This document shows, one piece after another, positions 1 through 8,434 of a stretch of DNA of 64,000 bases; within the stretch, counting starts at the first letter, position 1, and each line of letters opens with the position of its first letter. The position numbers and the translations under genes were made by a program. The stretch covers positions 84,569 to 148,568 of the forward strand of contig DATAYM010000077.1 in NCBI GenBank assembly GCA_036272595.1, written 5' to 3'. The stretch is from Poindextera sp036272595 (GTDB lineage: Bacteria; Pseudomonadota; Alphaproteobacteria; Caulobacterales; Caulobacteraceae). The notes under the pieces were generated by a model. It was not told the origin of the DNA. It saw nothing but the letters and a program-made list of their open reading frames with translations, and ran no database searches.

Positions 1-282
1 CGGGTCGAGACCGCCGGCACGCCGTTCCAGCGCACGGTCTGGGCGGCGCTGCGGCGGATCCCGGCCGGCCAGACCCTGAGCTATGGCGCGCTGGCGGCGC
101 GGATCGGCAAGCCGTCGGCGGTGCGCGCCGTCGGCCTCGCCAACGGCTCCAACCCGGTCGGCGTCGTCGTTCCCTGCCACCGGGTCATCGGCGCGGACGG
201 CTCGCTGACCGGCTACGGCGGCGGCCTGCCGCGCAAGCGCTGGCTGCTGCGGCACGAGGGCGCCACACTGGCCGCCGACTGA
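1..282 (+). CDS. ogt: methylated-DNA-[protein]-cysteine S-methyltransferase, C-terminal part
   Basis: Suicide DNA-repair protein that moves a methyl or alkyl group from O6 of guanine to its own cysteine. Only the last 93 residues are in the window; the 5' end lies before base 1. The visible part has the winged-helix DNA-binding segment (QRTVWAALRRIPAGQTLSYG, with the arginine-finger region after it) and the active-site motif PCHRVIG, whose cysteine is residue 59 of the fragment, then the usual short tail. The stop is at 280-282. A DUF1272 gene follows 13 bases later, preceded by a good GAGGAG ribosome site, so the two are probably cotranscribed. An Ada-AlkA fusion lacking this domain lies at 52.2 kb. 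The motif makes the family assignment secure; ogt rather than an ada C-terminus cannot be proved without the missing N-terminus. Confidence 0.93.
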   Translation, partial: RVETAGTPFQRTVWAALRRIPAGQTLSYGALAARIGKPSAVRAVGLANGSNPVGVVVPCHRVIGADGSLTGYGGGLPRKRWLLRHEGATLAAD

Positions 283-295
283 AGAGGAGCCAGCC

Positions 296-550
296 ATGCT
301 CGACCTGCGCCCCAACTGCGAATGCTGCGACCGCGACCTGCCGCCGGACAGCGGCGACGCGATGATCTGCAGCTTCGAATGCACCTTCTGCCGGCCTTGC
401 GCCGAAGCCGTGCTGGGCGGCCGCTGCCCCAACTGCGGCGGCGATTTCAGCCCGCGCCCGATCCGCCCCGCCACCCTGCTGGCCAAGTGGCCGGCTTCCA
501 CCCGGCGGGTGCTCAAGGCTGGCAGCTGCGAAGCGGTGCAAGCGGCTTGA
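296..550 (+). CDS. DUF1272 domain protein, small cysteine-rich
   Basis: An 84-residue protein matching the DUF1272 pattern: start MLDLRPNCECCDRDLPPDS, then cysteines at 8, 10, 11, 25, 29, 32, 35, 44 and 47, and a CPNCGG knuckle followed by RPIRPA. The paired CxxC motifs suggest a small zinc-binding fold resembling a zinc ribbon or RING finger. No biochemical function is established for the family. The ATG is preceded by GAGGAG at suitable spacing and lies 13 bases after the alkyltransferase stop, so it is probably the distal gene of that transcript. A dispersed palindromic repeat begins 7 bases after the stop. Family assignment is firm; role unknown. Confidence 0.85.
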   Translation: MLDLRPNCECCDRDLPPDSGDAMICSFECTFCRPCAEAVLGGRCPNCGGDFSPRPIRPATLLAKWPASTRRVLKAGSCEAVQAA

Positions 551-556
551 ATTAAT

Positions 557-655
557 CCGTCATAGCCCGGCTTGTCCGGGCTACCCATGATCACCGTCTC
601 TGATCAGTGCGTATGGGTCCCCCGCATTCCGCTTCGCTCCAGCGGGGGATGACGG
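557..655. repeat. dispersed composite palindromic element, copy 1
   Basis: A 99-base element bounded by inverted ends CCGTCAT and ATGACGG. Inside are two hairpins: GCCCGGCTTGTCCGGGC near the left end and CCCCCGC..GCGGGGG near the right end, joined by a shared core containing CCATGATCACCGTCTCTGATC. Related copies lie at 16632-16718, 62647-62742 and, inverted, 53688-53812. It fills the gap between two convergent genes and probably acts as a bidirectional terminator. No coding capacity is seen. Confidence 0.85.
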
Positions 656-680
656 TGATTTTTTGCGCCGGCCGCAGCAG

Positions 681-1523
681 CTACGTCTCCGCAGCCACGC
701 GGTTCTTCAGCAGGCCGACCCTGTCGATCTCGACCTCGACCTCGTCGCCCGGCTTCATCCACAGCGGCGGGGTGCGCGCCGCGCCCACGCCGCCGGGCGT
801 GCCGGTGACGATGACATCGCCGGGCCTGAGCAGGGTCCACAGCGAGAGGTAGGCGATCAGCTTCGGCACATCGAAGATCATGTGCCCGAGCGTCGAGTCC
901 TGCACCACCTGGCCGTTCAGCCGCGTCTGGATCCGCTGCGGGCCGAGCGGGCCCACCTCGTCCGGCGTCACCAGGTATGGGCCGAAAGGGCCCGTGCCTG
1001 GAAAGTTCTTGCCCGGGGTGAACTGGGTGGTGTGCCGCTGGAAGTCGCGGATCGAGACGTCGTTGTAGCAGGCGAACCCGGCGACGTGGCCCAGCGCGTC
1101 GGCCTCCGAAACGCCCCGCGCCTCGCGGCCGATGACGACGGCGAGTTCGCCCTCATAGTCGACGGTCTCCGAGACCTTGGGCTTGATGATCGGCTGGCCC
1201 TGACCGACCTGGGTGTCGGCGAAGCGGGTGAAGACGGTCGGGTGCGCCGCCGCCGAGCGCCCGGTCTCGGCGCGGTGCTCCTCGTAATTGATCCCGATAC
1301 AGATGATCTTGTCCGGATCCGGGATCACCGGCAGGAAGGCGACGGCATCCCACGGATGGTCCGCCGCCTGCCCGGCGAACGCCGCCGCCCGCGAAAGCCC
1401 GCCGGCGGCGATCAGCGCCTTCAGCGAGCCGACGCCGAGGCGCGACTTCAGGTCGATGACGCCGGCCTCGGCGGCGAGGCCGAAACGGGTCTCGCCGCCC
1501 GTGCTGTAACTCAGGAACCGCAT
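681..1523 (-). CDS. fumarylacetoacetate hydrolase (FAH) family protein
   Basis: A 280-residue protein of the FAH/2-oxopent-4-enoate hydratase superfamily, metal-dependent enzymes that cleave C-C bonds or hydrate ring-cleavage products of aromatic catabolism. Visible signatures are the start of the catalytic domain at about residue 70 (IICIGINYEEHRAETG), the metal-ligand region VDYEGELAVVIG at about 118-130, the YNDVSIRDFQ segment and the C-terminal VIVTGTPGGVG and KPGDEVEVEIDRVG. The ATG at 1523 gives the usual N-terminus (MRFLSYS); upstream in-frame codons overlap the preceding SDR gene and were not used. It starts 8 bases after the SDR stop, so the two form an operon transcribed away from the monooxygenase gene. 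Exact substrate cannot be deduced. Confidence 0.9.
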   Translation of the reverse strand: MRFLSYSTGGETRFGLAAEAGVIDLKSRLGVGSLKALIAAGGLSRAAAFAGQAADHPWDAVAFLPVIPDPDKIICIGINYEEHRAETGRSAAAHPTVFTRFADTQVGQGQPIIKPKVSETVDYEGELAVVIGREARGVSEADALGHVAGFACYNDVSIRDFQRHTTQFTPGKNFPGTGPFGPYLVTPDEVGPLGPQRIQTRLNGQVVQDSTLGHMIFDVPKLIAYLSLWTLLRPGDVIVTGTPGGVGAARTPPLWMKPGDEVEVEIDRVGLLKNRVAAET

Positions 1524-1531
1524 CGCCGGCT

Positions 1532-2356
1532 CTAGACCAGGGCCGAGGGTTCGAGGTTCATTTCCTTCAGGAACGGCGCGGCGTGGTCGATGCGGCCGGT
1601 CATCGTCTTCGGGTCGCCCGAGGCCAGCCGGTAGACCGCTTCGGCGATGTATTCGATCGGCTGCACCCGGTCCTTGGACTGCTCGGTGATCAGGCCGTGC
1701 ACGGCCACCCCCGGCGTCGCCACCAGGCCCGGCGAGACCACGTTGACGGCGATGTTGTCGGCATAGACCTCGGACGCCAGTCCGGTGGTGAACCGCTCCA
1801 GCGCCGCCTTGCACATGCCGTAGACCGTGCCGCCGCGCCCGGCGCCTTGCGCATAGGGCGCCTTGGGGTGGAAGGCCGCGCCGGACGAGATGTTGACGAT
1901 CCAGCCCTGCTTGCGCGACTTCATCGACGGCAGGACGAGTTGCGACAGGTGGAAGGGCGCATAGACCTGCACCTCCATCATCAGCTTGAAGCGCTTTTCC
2001 GGGAAGTCCTCGACCGGGATGAAATAGGTGATGGCGGCGTTGTTGACCAGGATGTCGACCGGCCCGTAGGCGTCGACCGTCTCCTCGACCAGCCGCTCGC
2101 GCTCGCTCGACTGGGCCAGGTCGGCCTTGATGAAGCGGGCCTCGCCGCCGGCCTTCTTGATGCGCGCCACCGTCTCGGTCAGGGTGCCGGGCAGGCGGCT
2201 CTCGCCGTCCTCGGCGGTGCGGGCGGAGGCGACCACCCGCGCGCCCTCCATGGCCAGGCGGGCGGCGATGGCCTCGCCGATGCCGCGGCTGGCGCCGGTG
2301 ACGATGGCGGTGCGTCCCTTAAGGGGACCGTTCGGATTGATCCTGGCGTCGCTCAT
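1532..2356 (-). CDS. SDR family NAD(P)-dependent oxidoreductase
   Basis: A 274-residue classical short-chain dehydrogenase/reductase. It shows the nucleotide-binding TGASRGIG at residues 20-27, NNAA at 105-108, the catalytic serine around 158 in NISSG, and the Y179-x3-K183 pair (YGMCK). The region after the catalytic Lys (NVVSPGLVATPG) also fits. It oxidises or reduces an alcohol/ketone with NAD(P)(H); the substrate is unknown. The start ATG has GGAG-type ribosome bases upstream. It lies 8 bases before the FAH-family gene and is divergent from the Baeyer-Villiger monooxygenase across a 179-base gap. The three could form one catabolic module for a ketone, alcohol or aromatic compound (inference). 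Confidence 0.92.
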   Translation of the reverse strand: MSDARINPNGPLKGRTAIVTGASRGIGEAIAARLAMEGARVVASARTAEDGESRLPGTLTETVARIKKAGGEARFIKADLAQSSERERLVEETVDAYGPVDILVNNAAITYFIPVEDFPEKRFKLMMEVQVYAPFHLSQLVLPSMKSRKQGWIVNISSGAAFHPKAPYAQGAGRGGTVYGMCKAALERFTTGLASEVYADNIAVNVVSPGLVATPGVAVHGLITEQSKDRVQPIEYIAEAVYRLASGDPKTMTGRIDHAAPFLKEMNLEPSALV

Positions 2357-2535
2357 GGAAATCTCCTCCGTTTGAAAATTGTTGATTGGCGAAAACCCTT
2401 CCCGCCAAACGGCCGGCGGCGCAAGGCTCGCCCGACGCGGCGCGGCGGCGAAATTGACCCCCGGAAGCCCCGGTGCGAGGGTGATCGGCGATCATAAGGT
2501 CCCGCGGCGACCAGCGGCGAACAACGGCGGAAACC

Positions 2536-4458
2536 ATGCTCAGCGAACCCGAAACCAGGCCTGACGCCGAGATTGACACGGCGCTGGCCGACGCCCACCT
2601 GCCGACGCTGATGATGTCGCTGGTGCACCTGACCGGCGACGCCGGCATCCTCTCCGACGACATGAAGCCGGCCTACGACTTCTTCGCCGACGGCAAGCTC
2701 GGCGGCCTCGCACCGGACAAGCAGGAGCGAGTGCGCAGCGCCGCCAGGACCGCCATCCGCGAATACCTGGCCGGCGACCGCACCCTGCCGCCGCCGCCCC
2801 CGGCCAAGACGGTCCGCCGGATGATGGACTTCATCGTCGGCGGCGAGGTGCCCGAGCGTTACATGGGCATGATGATGGAGGAGCTGGCGGTCGACGGCGT
2901 CGACCAGAAGCGCCCGCACTGGGAGAGCCCGAAGCTCAGGTCCGCGGCGCAGAAGATGAAGGTGCTGATCATCGGCGCCGGCATGTCGGGCATCCTGTCG
3001 GCCATCCGGCTGCAGCAGGCCGGGGTCGGCTTCGAGGTGATCGAGAAGAACGCCGACGTCGGCGGCACCTGGCTGGAGAACACCTATCCGGGCTGCCGGG
3101 TCGACAATCCCAGCCACCTCTATTCGTACTCGTTCGAGCCGAACCACGAATGGCCGATGCACTTCTCGACCCAGCCGGTGCTGCGCGACTATTTCCAGGC
3201 CTGCGCCGACAAGCACGACCTGAGGCCGCACATCCGCTTCAACACCCAGGTGGTCGAGGCGCGCTTCGACGAGGCGGCCAAGCTGTGGCGGGTGAAGATC
3301 CGTAAATCGGACGGAACCGAGGAGACCCTGGTCGCCAATGCGGTGATCAGCGCCGTCGGCCAGCTGAACCAGCCGCGCCTGCCCGACATTCCCGGCCGCG
3401 ACAGCTTCGCCGGCGAGGCCTTCCATTCCGCCCGCTGGCGCCACGACGTCGACCTGAAGGGCAAGCGCGTCGCGGTGATCGGCACGGGCGCCAGCGCCTT
3501 CCAGTTCGTGCCGGCCATCGCCCCGGAGGTCGGCCAGCTGACCGTGTTCCAGCGCACCCCGCCCTGGCTCGGCCCGACCCCCGACTACCATTTCGAGGTC
3601 ACGCGCGGCGAACGCTGGCTGCTCGAGCACGTGCCCTATTACGAGAAATGGTACCGGTTCTGGCTGTTCTGGATGCTCACCGACGGCCTCTATGAGGGGG
3701 TCAAGGCCGACCCGAACTACCAGGGGCCCGACAACGCTGTCAGCGACTTCAACGCCGGCATGCGCGCCATGCTGATCGAGGCGATCCGGCCGCAGACCGA
3801 GGGCGCGCCGGGCCTGCTCGAAAAGATCATCCCCAACTATCCGATCGGCGGCAAACGCTCGGTGCGCGACAACGGCGTCTGGATCGCGGCGCTGCGCCGG
3901 GAAAACGTCGACCTGGTCACCGAGCCGATCACCGAGATCACGCCCAAGGGGTTGGTCACCGCCGACGGCGTCCTGCACGAGGTCGACGTCATCATCTACG
4001 GCACCGGCTTCACCGCCTCCGACTTCCTGAAGACCTTCAAGATCTACGGCAGGGGCGGCGTCGAGCTGCACGACCAGTGGCAGGGCGACGCCCGCGCCTA
4101 TCTGGGCATGACCATCCCGAACTTCCCCAACCTGTTCGTGATCTACGGGCCGAACACCAACATCGTCGTCAACGGCTCGATCATCTTCTTCTCCGAGTGC
4201 AGCGTGCGCTACATCGTTGGCGCGCTGCAGATGCTGGCCGAGACCGGCCACGCCACCCTGGAGCCCAGGGCCGACGTCCACGACGCCTTCAACGCCAAGG
4301 TGGACGAGGCCAACCGCTGGATGGCCTGGGGCGCGCCGCAGGTGAGCAGCTGGTACAAGAACGCCAAGGGCCGGGTCAGCCAGAACTGGCCCTTCCCGCT
4401 GGTCGACTACTGGACCGCGACCCTGAAGCCCAACCCGGACGATTTCATCCTGGACTAG
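2536..4458 (+). CDS. type I Baeyer-Villiger monooxygenase, HapE-like
   Basis: A 640-residue FAD/NADPH-dependent monooxygenase. After an N-terminal extension of about 140 residues comes an FAD Rossmann motif (GAGMSG, 147-152), GGTWLENTYPGCRVD, the Baeyer-Villiger type fingerprint FAGEAFHSARWRHD near 291-304, and the NADPH Rossmann motif GTGASA near 316. Enzymes of this family insert oxygen next to a ketone to form an ester or lactone. Both the long N-terminal extension and the total length match 4-hydroxyacetophenone monooxygenase (HapE type) rather than cyclohexanone monooxygenase. The gene is divergent from the SDR/FAH operon and meets the convergent TMEM175 gene with overlapping stop codons (CTAG at 4455-4458). 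Family firm; substrate not known. Confidence 0.92.
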   Translation: MLSEPETRPDAEIDTALADAHLPTLMMSLVHLTGDAGILSDDMKPAYDFFADGKLGGLAPDKQERVRSAARTAIREYLAGDRTLPPPPPAKTVRRMMDFIVGGEVPERYMGMMMEELAVDGVDQKRPHWESPKLRSAAQKMKVLIIGAGMSGILSAIRLQQAGVGFEVIEKNADVGGTWLENTYPGCRVDNPSHLYSYSFEPNHEWPMHFSTQPVLRDYFQACADKHDLRPHIRFNTQVVEARFDEAAKLWRVKIRKSDGTEETLVANAVISAVGQLNQPRLPDIPGRDSFAGEAFHSARWRHDVDLKGKRVAVIGTGASAFQFVPAIAPEVGQLTVFQRTPPWLGPTPDYHFEVTRGERWLLEHVPYYEKWYRFWLFWMLTDGLYEGVKADPNYQGPDNAVSDFNAGMRAMLIEAIRPQTEGAPGLLEKIIPNYPIGGKRSVRDNGVWIAALRRENVDLVTEPITEITPKGLVTADGVLHEVDVIIYGTGFTASDFLKTFKIYGRGGVELHDQWQGDARAYLGMTIPNFPNLFVIYGPNTNIVVNGSIIFFSECSVRYIVGALQMLAETGHATLEPRADVHDAFNAKVDEANRWMAWGAPQVSSWYKNAKGRVSQNWPFPLVDYWTATLKPNPDDFILD

Positions 4459-5135
4459 AGGTTCGAGGTGGGCTGGTCCGGGGCTCGTTGCGGCTCGCGG
4501 GTCAGGCGGCTCAAGGCCATCGACCCACCGATGAACAACAGCAGCAAGGCGACCGGAACCAGCCGCGGCGGAATACGGGTCTCGATCGTCAGGGCCAGGA
4601 AGGCCGGCGGACTGAGCAGCGCCCCAAGGAAGCCGATCCAGCGGTCGCGGGGGCCGACCTCGCTCAACGCCAGGCCGCCGATCAAGCCGGCATAGCCCCA
4701 GAACAGCGCGATCGAGACGCCGATGGCGATCACCAGGGCTGCGTACAGGCCCAGCGCCGGGGTGGGTCCGTCGGTGGCCTCGGCCAGACGGGTGGCGGCG
4801 GGCAGCAGCGCCACCAGACCCAACATGACCAGATTGAGCACGGTGGCCACCGCGTCGACGCGCGCCAGCCTGGCCATGAAGCGCCGGTGCATCAGCCAAT
4901 AGACGCTGATCACCAGGAAGCTGAGCAGATAGGCGGAAAACAACGGCCGCAACGTCGCCCAGAAGCTGGCGAACTGGCCGTCCCAGCCGGCGGGCGGACG
5001 GATGTCGAAGGCCAGCAGGGTGATGGCGATGGCGAAGACGCCGTCCGACAGCATGATCAACCGGTCGTAATCGTGCCGCCTCAGCCGCGCCGCCAGCGGC
5101 TCGGCGGTATCGAGAGACTCAGGTTCGCCAGTCAT
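4455..5135 (-). CDS. TMEM175/DUF1211 family potassium-channel-like membrane protein
   Basis: A 226-residue integral membrane protein with about six hydrophobic segments. The first helix carries LSDGVFAIAITLL (residues 29-41), a version of the FSDxxxAI signature of TMEM175/DUF1211 proteins, which form tetrameric K+ channels in characterised bacterial members. The first residue of that motif is Leu rather than Phe. The gene starts 33 bases after the GH13 gene on the same strand, so they are likely cotranscribed, with no obvious functional link. Its stop codon overlaps that of the convergent monooxygenase. Family call is solid; channel activity is inferred. Confidence 0.85.
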   Translation of the reverse strand: MTGEPESLDTAEPLAARLRRHDYDRLIMLSDGVFAIAITLLAFDIRPPAGWDGQFASFWATLRPLFSAYLLSFLVISVYWLMHRRFMARLARVDAVATVLNLVMLGLVALLPAATRLAEATDGPTPALGLYAALVIAIGVSIALFWGYAGLIGGLALSEVGPRDRWIGFLGALLSPPAFLALTIETRIPPRLVPVALLLLFIGGSMALSRLTREPQRAPDQPTSNL

Positions 5136-5168
5136 CGCCAGGCCCCCCCTCCTCGCCGATGGTTCGCC

Positions 5169-6785
5169 CTATCCGGCACTGGAGTCCAGACGCAGCCAGG
5201 CGAAGGCGTAGGGCGGCAGCTCGACGCCGAAGTCGCTCACCACCGCGCCGCCGATCAGGGCAAAGGCCTGGGAGGCCGCCATCTCCGGGTGACGCACCCG
5301 GCCGGGCTGGCCGGAAAGCTCGAAGGCGCACAGCACCCGCTCGTCGCCCAGCCGTCGCTCGAAGGCCAGCACCCCCGGCCCGGCGTCCAGCATCCGGAAA
5401 TCCCCCGCCTGCAGCGCCGCCGACCGCCGCCGCAGGTCCAGCACCGTGCGCGTGAAGCTGAGCATGGAGCCGGCGTCGCCCTCCTGCTCGGCCACCGCCA
5501 GCGCCAGGTGCCGCGGGTCCACCGGCAGCCAGGTCTCCGCGGCGCTGGAAAAACCGCCATTCGGCGCCGCGCTGGTCCAGGGCATCGGCGTGCGCGCGCC
5601 GTCGCGCCCGGACTCGCCGGTATAGATCGCCTTGGCGAACGGGTCCTGCAGCCGCTCGAACGGCACCTCGGCGTGCGGCAGGCCCAGCTCGTCGCCCTCA
5701 TAGAGGAAGGGCGTGCCGCGCAGGGACAAAAGCAGGGCCAGCAGCCCCTTCACCTGCGCCGGATCGCCGGAGCGGGCCATGCGGGTGGGGAAGCGGACGA
5801 AGTCGTGGTTGCTGAACGACCAGGACGGCCAGCCCGCCGCCTCGGCCCAGGCCTGCATGGCGTCGGCGAACAGCGCCGGCGTCGGATCGCGCGCGTTGAG
5901 GAAATAGAAGCTGTAGGCGGTGTGCAGCCGCGTGGCCGTCGCCGTGTACTCGATCTGGCGGCCCAGCATGTCCGCATCGCCGATCTCGCCAAGGCTCATG
6001 CGGTCGCCGTAGCTGTCCAGCAGGGCGCGCAACCGGCCGAGGAAGGTCAGGGTCTCCGGCTGCGAGCGGTCGTGGATGTGCCGCTGCAGCTCGGTCGCCT
6101 GGCCCGGGGTCTTGCCCAGGTCGGCGGGCGGATTGTCGGTCAGTCGCCGATCGTGGAACAGGAAGTTGATCACGTCGAGCCGGAAGCCGTCGACGCCGCG
6201 GTCGAGCCAGAAGCGGGCCACGTCCAGGATGGCGTCCTGCACCGTCGGGTTCCAGAAGTTCAGGTCCGGCTGCTCGACCAGGAAGTTGTGCAGATAGTAT
6301 TGCCGGCGCCGGGGATGCCAGGTCCAGGAGGGCCCGCCGAACACCGCCATCCAGTTGTTGGGCGCCGTCCCGTCCGGCTTGGCGTCGGCCCAGACGTACC
6401 AGTCGGCCTTGTCGCCATCGGCCGAGGCGGCGCTTTCGATGAACCACGGATGCCGGTCGGAGGTGTGCGACCAGACCTGGTCGATGATCAGCTTCAGGCC
6501 GCGCGCGTGGGCCCCGGCCAGCAGCGCGTCGAAGTCGTCCAGGGTCCCGAAGATCGGATCGACGCCGCGATAGTCGCTGACGTCGTAGCCGAAGTCCTTC
6601 ATCGGCGATGTGAAGAACGGCGACAGCCAGACGGCGTCGACCCCGAGGCCGGCGATATAGTCGAGCTTCGCCGCGATGCCCTTCAGATCCCCGACGCCGT
6701 CGCCATCGGCGTCCAGGAAGCTGCGCGGATAGATCTGGTAGAAGACGGCGCGCCTCCACCAATCGGTCTGATCTGAAGCGGTCAG
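5169..6785 (-). CDS. alpha-glucosidase, GH13 family, probable CTG start
   Basis: A GH13 (alpha-amylase superfamily) enzyme of the alpha-glucosidase/oligo-1,6-glucosidase type that hydrolyses short alpha-glucans. Conserved regions in order: YQIYPRSF, DGVGDLKGI, VWLSPFFTSP, LIIDQVWSHTSDRHPWF, GFRLDVINF (nucleophile Asp), SLGEIGDAD (acid/base Glu), FSNHDFVRF (third Asp) and GTPFLYEGDELGL. No signal peptide is seen, so it is probably cytoplasmic. The oddity is the start. The essential N-terminal strand (DWWRRAVFYQIYPRSF) is open back to an in-frame TGA at 6846-6848, yet contains no ATG, GTG or TTG; the first ATG (6602) would delete about 60 residues. A CTG at 6785 is preceded by GGAG at 6-base spacing and gives a 538-residue protein beginning (M)TASDQTDWWRR. 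Function firm; CTG start inferred. Confidence 0.85.
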   Translation of the reverse strand: MTASDQTDWWRRAVFYQIYPRSFLDADGDGVGDLKGIAAKLDYIAGLGVDAVWLSPFFTSPMKDFGYDVSDYRGVDPIFGTLDDFDALLAGAHARGLKLIIDQVWSHTSDRHPWFIESAASADGDKADWYVWADAKPDGTAPNNWMAVFGGPSWTWHPRRRQYYLHNFLVEQPDLNFWNPTVQDAILDVARFWLDRGVDGFRLDVINFLFHDRRLTDNPPADLGKTPGQATELQRHIHDRSQPETLTFLGRLRALLDSYGDRMSLGEIGDADMLGRQIEYTATATRLHTAYSFYFLNARDPTPALFADAMQAWAEAAGWPSWSFSNHDFVRFPTRMARSGDPAQVKGLLALLLSLRGTPFLYEGDELGLPHAEVPFERLQDPFAKAIYTGESGRDGARTPMPWTSAAPNGGFSSAAETWLPVDPRHLALAVAEQEGDAGSMLSFTRTVLDLRRRSAALQAGDFRMLDAGPGVLAFERRLGDERVLCAFELSGQPGRVRHPEMAASQAFALIGGAVVSDFGVELPPYAFAWLRLDSSAG

Positions 6786-7122
6786 GGGAGTCTCCGGGTT
6801 TCGGGCGGGCTGGCGGCCAAGCCTACGCTGGCGGACGCGATGCGGTCACGGATTTCTCCATGACCGGCGGCGCCGGGGCGCCCGGCCGTCTTCAGCGCCG
6901 CCCCCTGATCGCGCGCACTATCCACAACCTTTAAGCGATCACGCACTCCTTTCAAAGTCATGGATTTAGCCGCCCGCGCGGACGCCGGCTGGCGCGCGCC
7001 TTGCTCCTTATGGTTGTCGAGAGGTTAACGGCGCCACGCCGCCCGCGCCGGGTCGCCAGGATGTCCCATTCTGGCCCGGCCGGCGTCGCGGAGCATCAGC
7101 GTGGAGCGCGCAGGCGACAGTC
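6786..7122. other. 337-base intergenic region between divergent genes
   Basis: Separates the GH13 gene (minus strand) from a small membrane protein gene (plus strand), so it must hold both promoters. I see no convincing sigma-70 pair, tRNA, repeat or open frame with a good ribosome site. It carries the ribosome site (GGAG) for the presumed CTG start of the GH13 gene at its left edge. Nothing else can be supported. Confidence 0.5.
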
Positions 7123-7686
7123 ATGGCCAAGGTTAGATTCGGTTCCAACGACGATTTGATTCTCCGCTACGTCCGCCGCGGCCGCGTCTGGCGGCCCAGG
7201 ATGCGCGGCCGCCGGATCAACTGGGCGATCGTCGTTGAATGGGGCCTGGTGACCGCAGCCGCCTGCCTGATCCTATGCGTCGGGCTGCTGGTCGGCCTCG
7301 ACCATGCGCGGCCGGACCTCAACGCCGAGAGCCGGCGGTTCGCCGATGCGGCGGTCAACGCCATCACCGCCAGCGCCAACCCGGACGAACTGACGGCCAG
7401 GGCGACGCGGGATTTCGCTTTCGCCAACACCGTCGAATATTCCACGCTCAGCCGGCGCCTGAAGCGGCTGGGGCCGGTGGTGGAGAACCGCGGCTGCCAA
7501 GGCCAGGCCGACCTCGCCGGCTGGTCGCAGTCGGAACTGGTCACCGCCCACTACGCCTGCGAACTGAAACTGCAAAAGTCCAGCGCCATCGTGGCGCTGT
7601 CCTTGCGCGACGACGCCGACGCCTGGAAGATCACCAGCTTCTACGTCGGCCCGCCCAGGGCGCTGGACAGGCCGGCGAGCGACTAG
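7123..7686 (+). CDS. hypothetical protein with one N-terminal membrane anchor
   Basis: A 187-residue protein I do not recognise. A basic N-terminus (several Arg in residues 15-31) is followed by one hydrophobic helix at about 33-58, then a soluble domain likely to face the periplasm. That domain contains two cysteines (in ENRGCQGQ and HYACELKL) which could form a disulfide, and ends VALSLRDDADAWKITSFYVGP, which resembles the last strands of a small cystatin/NTF2-like or DUF4019-like periplasmic fold. The ATG has only a weak ribosome site. A second membrane protein follows after 28 bases. Codon use is typical of neighbours, so it is likely a real gene. Confidence 0.65.
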   Translation: MAKVRFGSNDDLILRYVRRGRVWRPRMRGRRINWAIVVEWGLVTAAACLILCVGLLVGLDHARPDLNAESRRFADAAVNAITASANPDELTARATRDFAFANTVEYSTLSRRLKRLGPVVENRGCQGQADLAGWSQSELVTAHYACELKLQKSSAIVALSLRDDADAWKITSFYVGPPRALDRPASD

Positions 7687-7714
7687 GATCGAGGCCGCGA
7701 GGGGGCGCGCCGCC

Positions 7715-8287
7715 GTGTTCGAGCACGTGACGCTGTTGCTGTCGTTCGTCTACGCGATCGCGTTGACGCACCTGTTGTCGAGCGCCACCGAACTGGTGCT
7801 GGCGCGCGAGCGGGTCCGCTTCTCCGGGCTGCATGCGGTGTGGATGCTGAACGCGCTGGTCGGCCTTCTGGTCAACTGGCTGAGCCTCTGGGGCCAGAAC
7901 GTTCTGAAACGTTGGACCGTCGGGGACGTGCTGCTGTGGTTCCTCGCGGCGATGGTGCAGTACTTCACCTGTTCGCTGGTTTCCATGCGGCCGGAGCCCG
8001 GCGGCCCGATCGACATGAGGGCCTTTTTCGAGCGCCAGCGGCCGATGATCGCCGCCGCCTTCGCCGCGCTGATGGTTCCCGCGATGACGCTGAACTATGT
8101 CTATCGCAATGCAACCCAAGGGCTCAGCCCGACCGCCTGGATCACCGAGGATCTGCTGGTCCTGCCCATGCTGATCGCGGCGCTGATCGCCGGCTGGGCG
8201 AGACCGCGCTGGCTGCAGTGGGTCGCCGGCCTCGCCATGCTCGGCCTGCAGACCTGGTTCCTCTGCACCTATGCGGTGACTGACTAG
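7715..8287 (+). CDS. hypothetical multi-pass membrane protein
   Basis: A 190-residue protein with about six hydrophobic segments (near 6-30, 46-62, 68-90, 109-130, 150-166 and 169-188) and short polar loops. No catalytic or binding motif is recognised. The GTG start at 7715 is preceded by a G-rich ribosome-site-like stretch and lies 28 bases after the previous gene, suggesting cotranscription. Function unknown. Confidence 0.65.
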   Translation: MFEHVTLLLSFVYAIALTHLLSSATELVLARERVRFSGLHAVWMLNALVGLLVNWLSLWGQNVLKRWTVGDVLLWFLAAMVQYFTCSLVSMRPEPGGPIDMRAFFERQRPMIAAAFAALMVPAMTLNYVYRNATQGLSPTAWITEDLLVLPMLIAALIAGWARPRWLQWVAGLAMLGLQTWFLCTYAVTD

Positions 8288-8434
8288 AAACAGCCCGAGC
8301 GCTGGCGCGGCTCGCCAGGAAGGGGGCGGCCCGGAAGGCGACGGCGGGCGGCGCCGCGCCGGCGTGCAGGCCGTGTCCGTTGCCGAGCCGAAAGTTACAA
8401 TTCCGCCGAAAACCCCCTGGAAACCCCATTGTTG

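Noticed and set aside
1..282. Alkyltransferase fragment and Ada-AlkA gene as one split Ada operon
   Set aside because: They are about 52 kb apart with many unrelated genes between, so only functional, not physical, linkage can be stated.
557..655. Composite repeats as insertion sequences or CRISPR
   Set aside because: No transposase, no target-site duplication that I can verify, too short, and copies are far apart without spacer periodicity.
2353..4899. Long antisense open frames opposite the monooxygenase, and similar ones at 4077-6776, 24792-27425, 33304-35376, 41807-44446 and 53776-56241
   Set aside because: GC-rich codon use on the real strand makes antisense frames stop-free. Their proteins are low-complexity Arg/Gly/Ala/His-rich, match no family and lie opposite well recognised genes.
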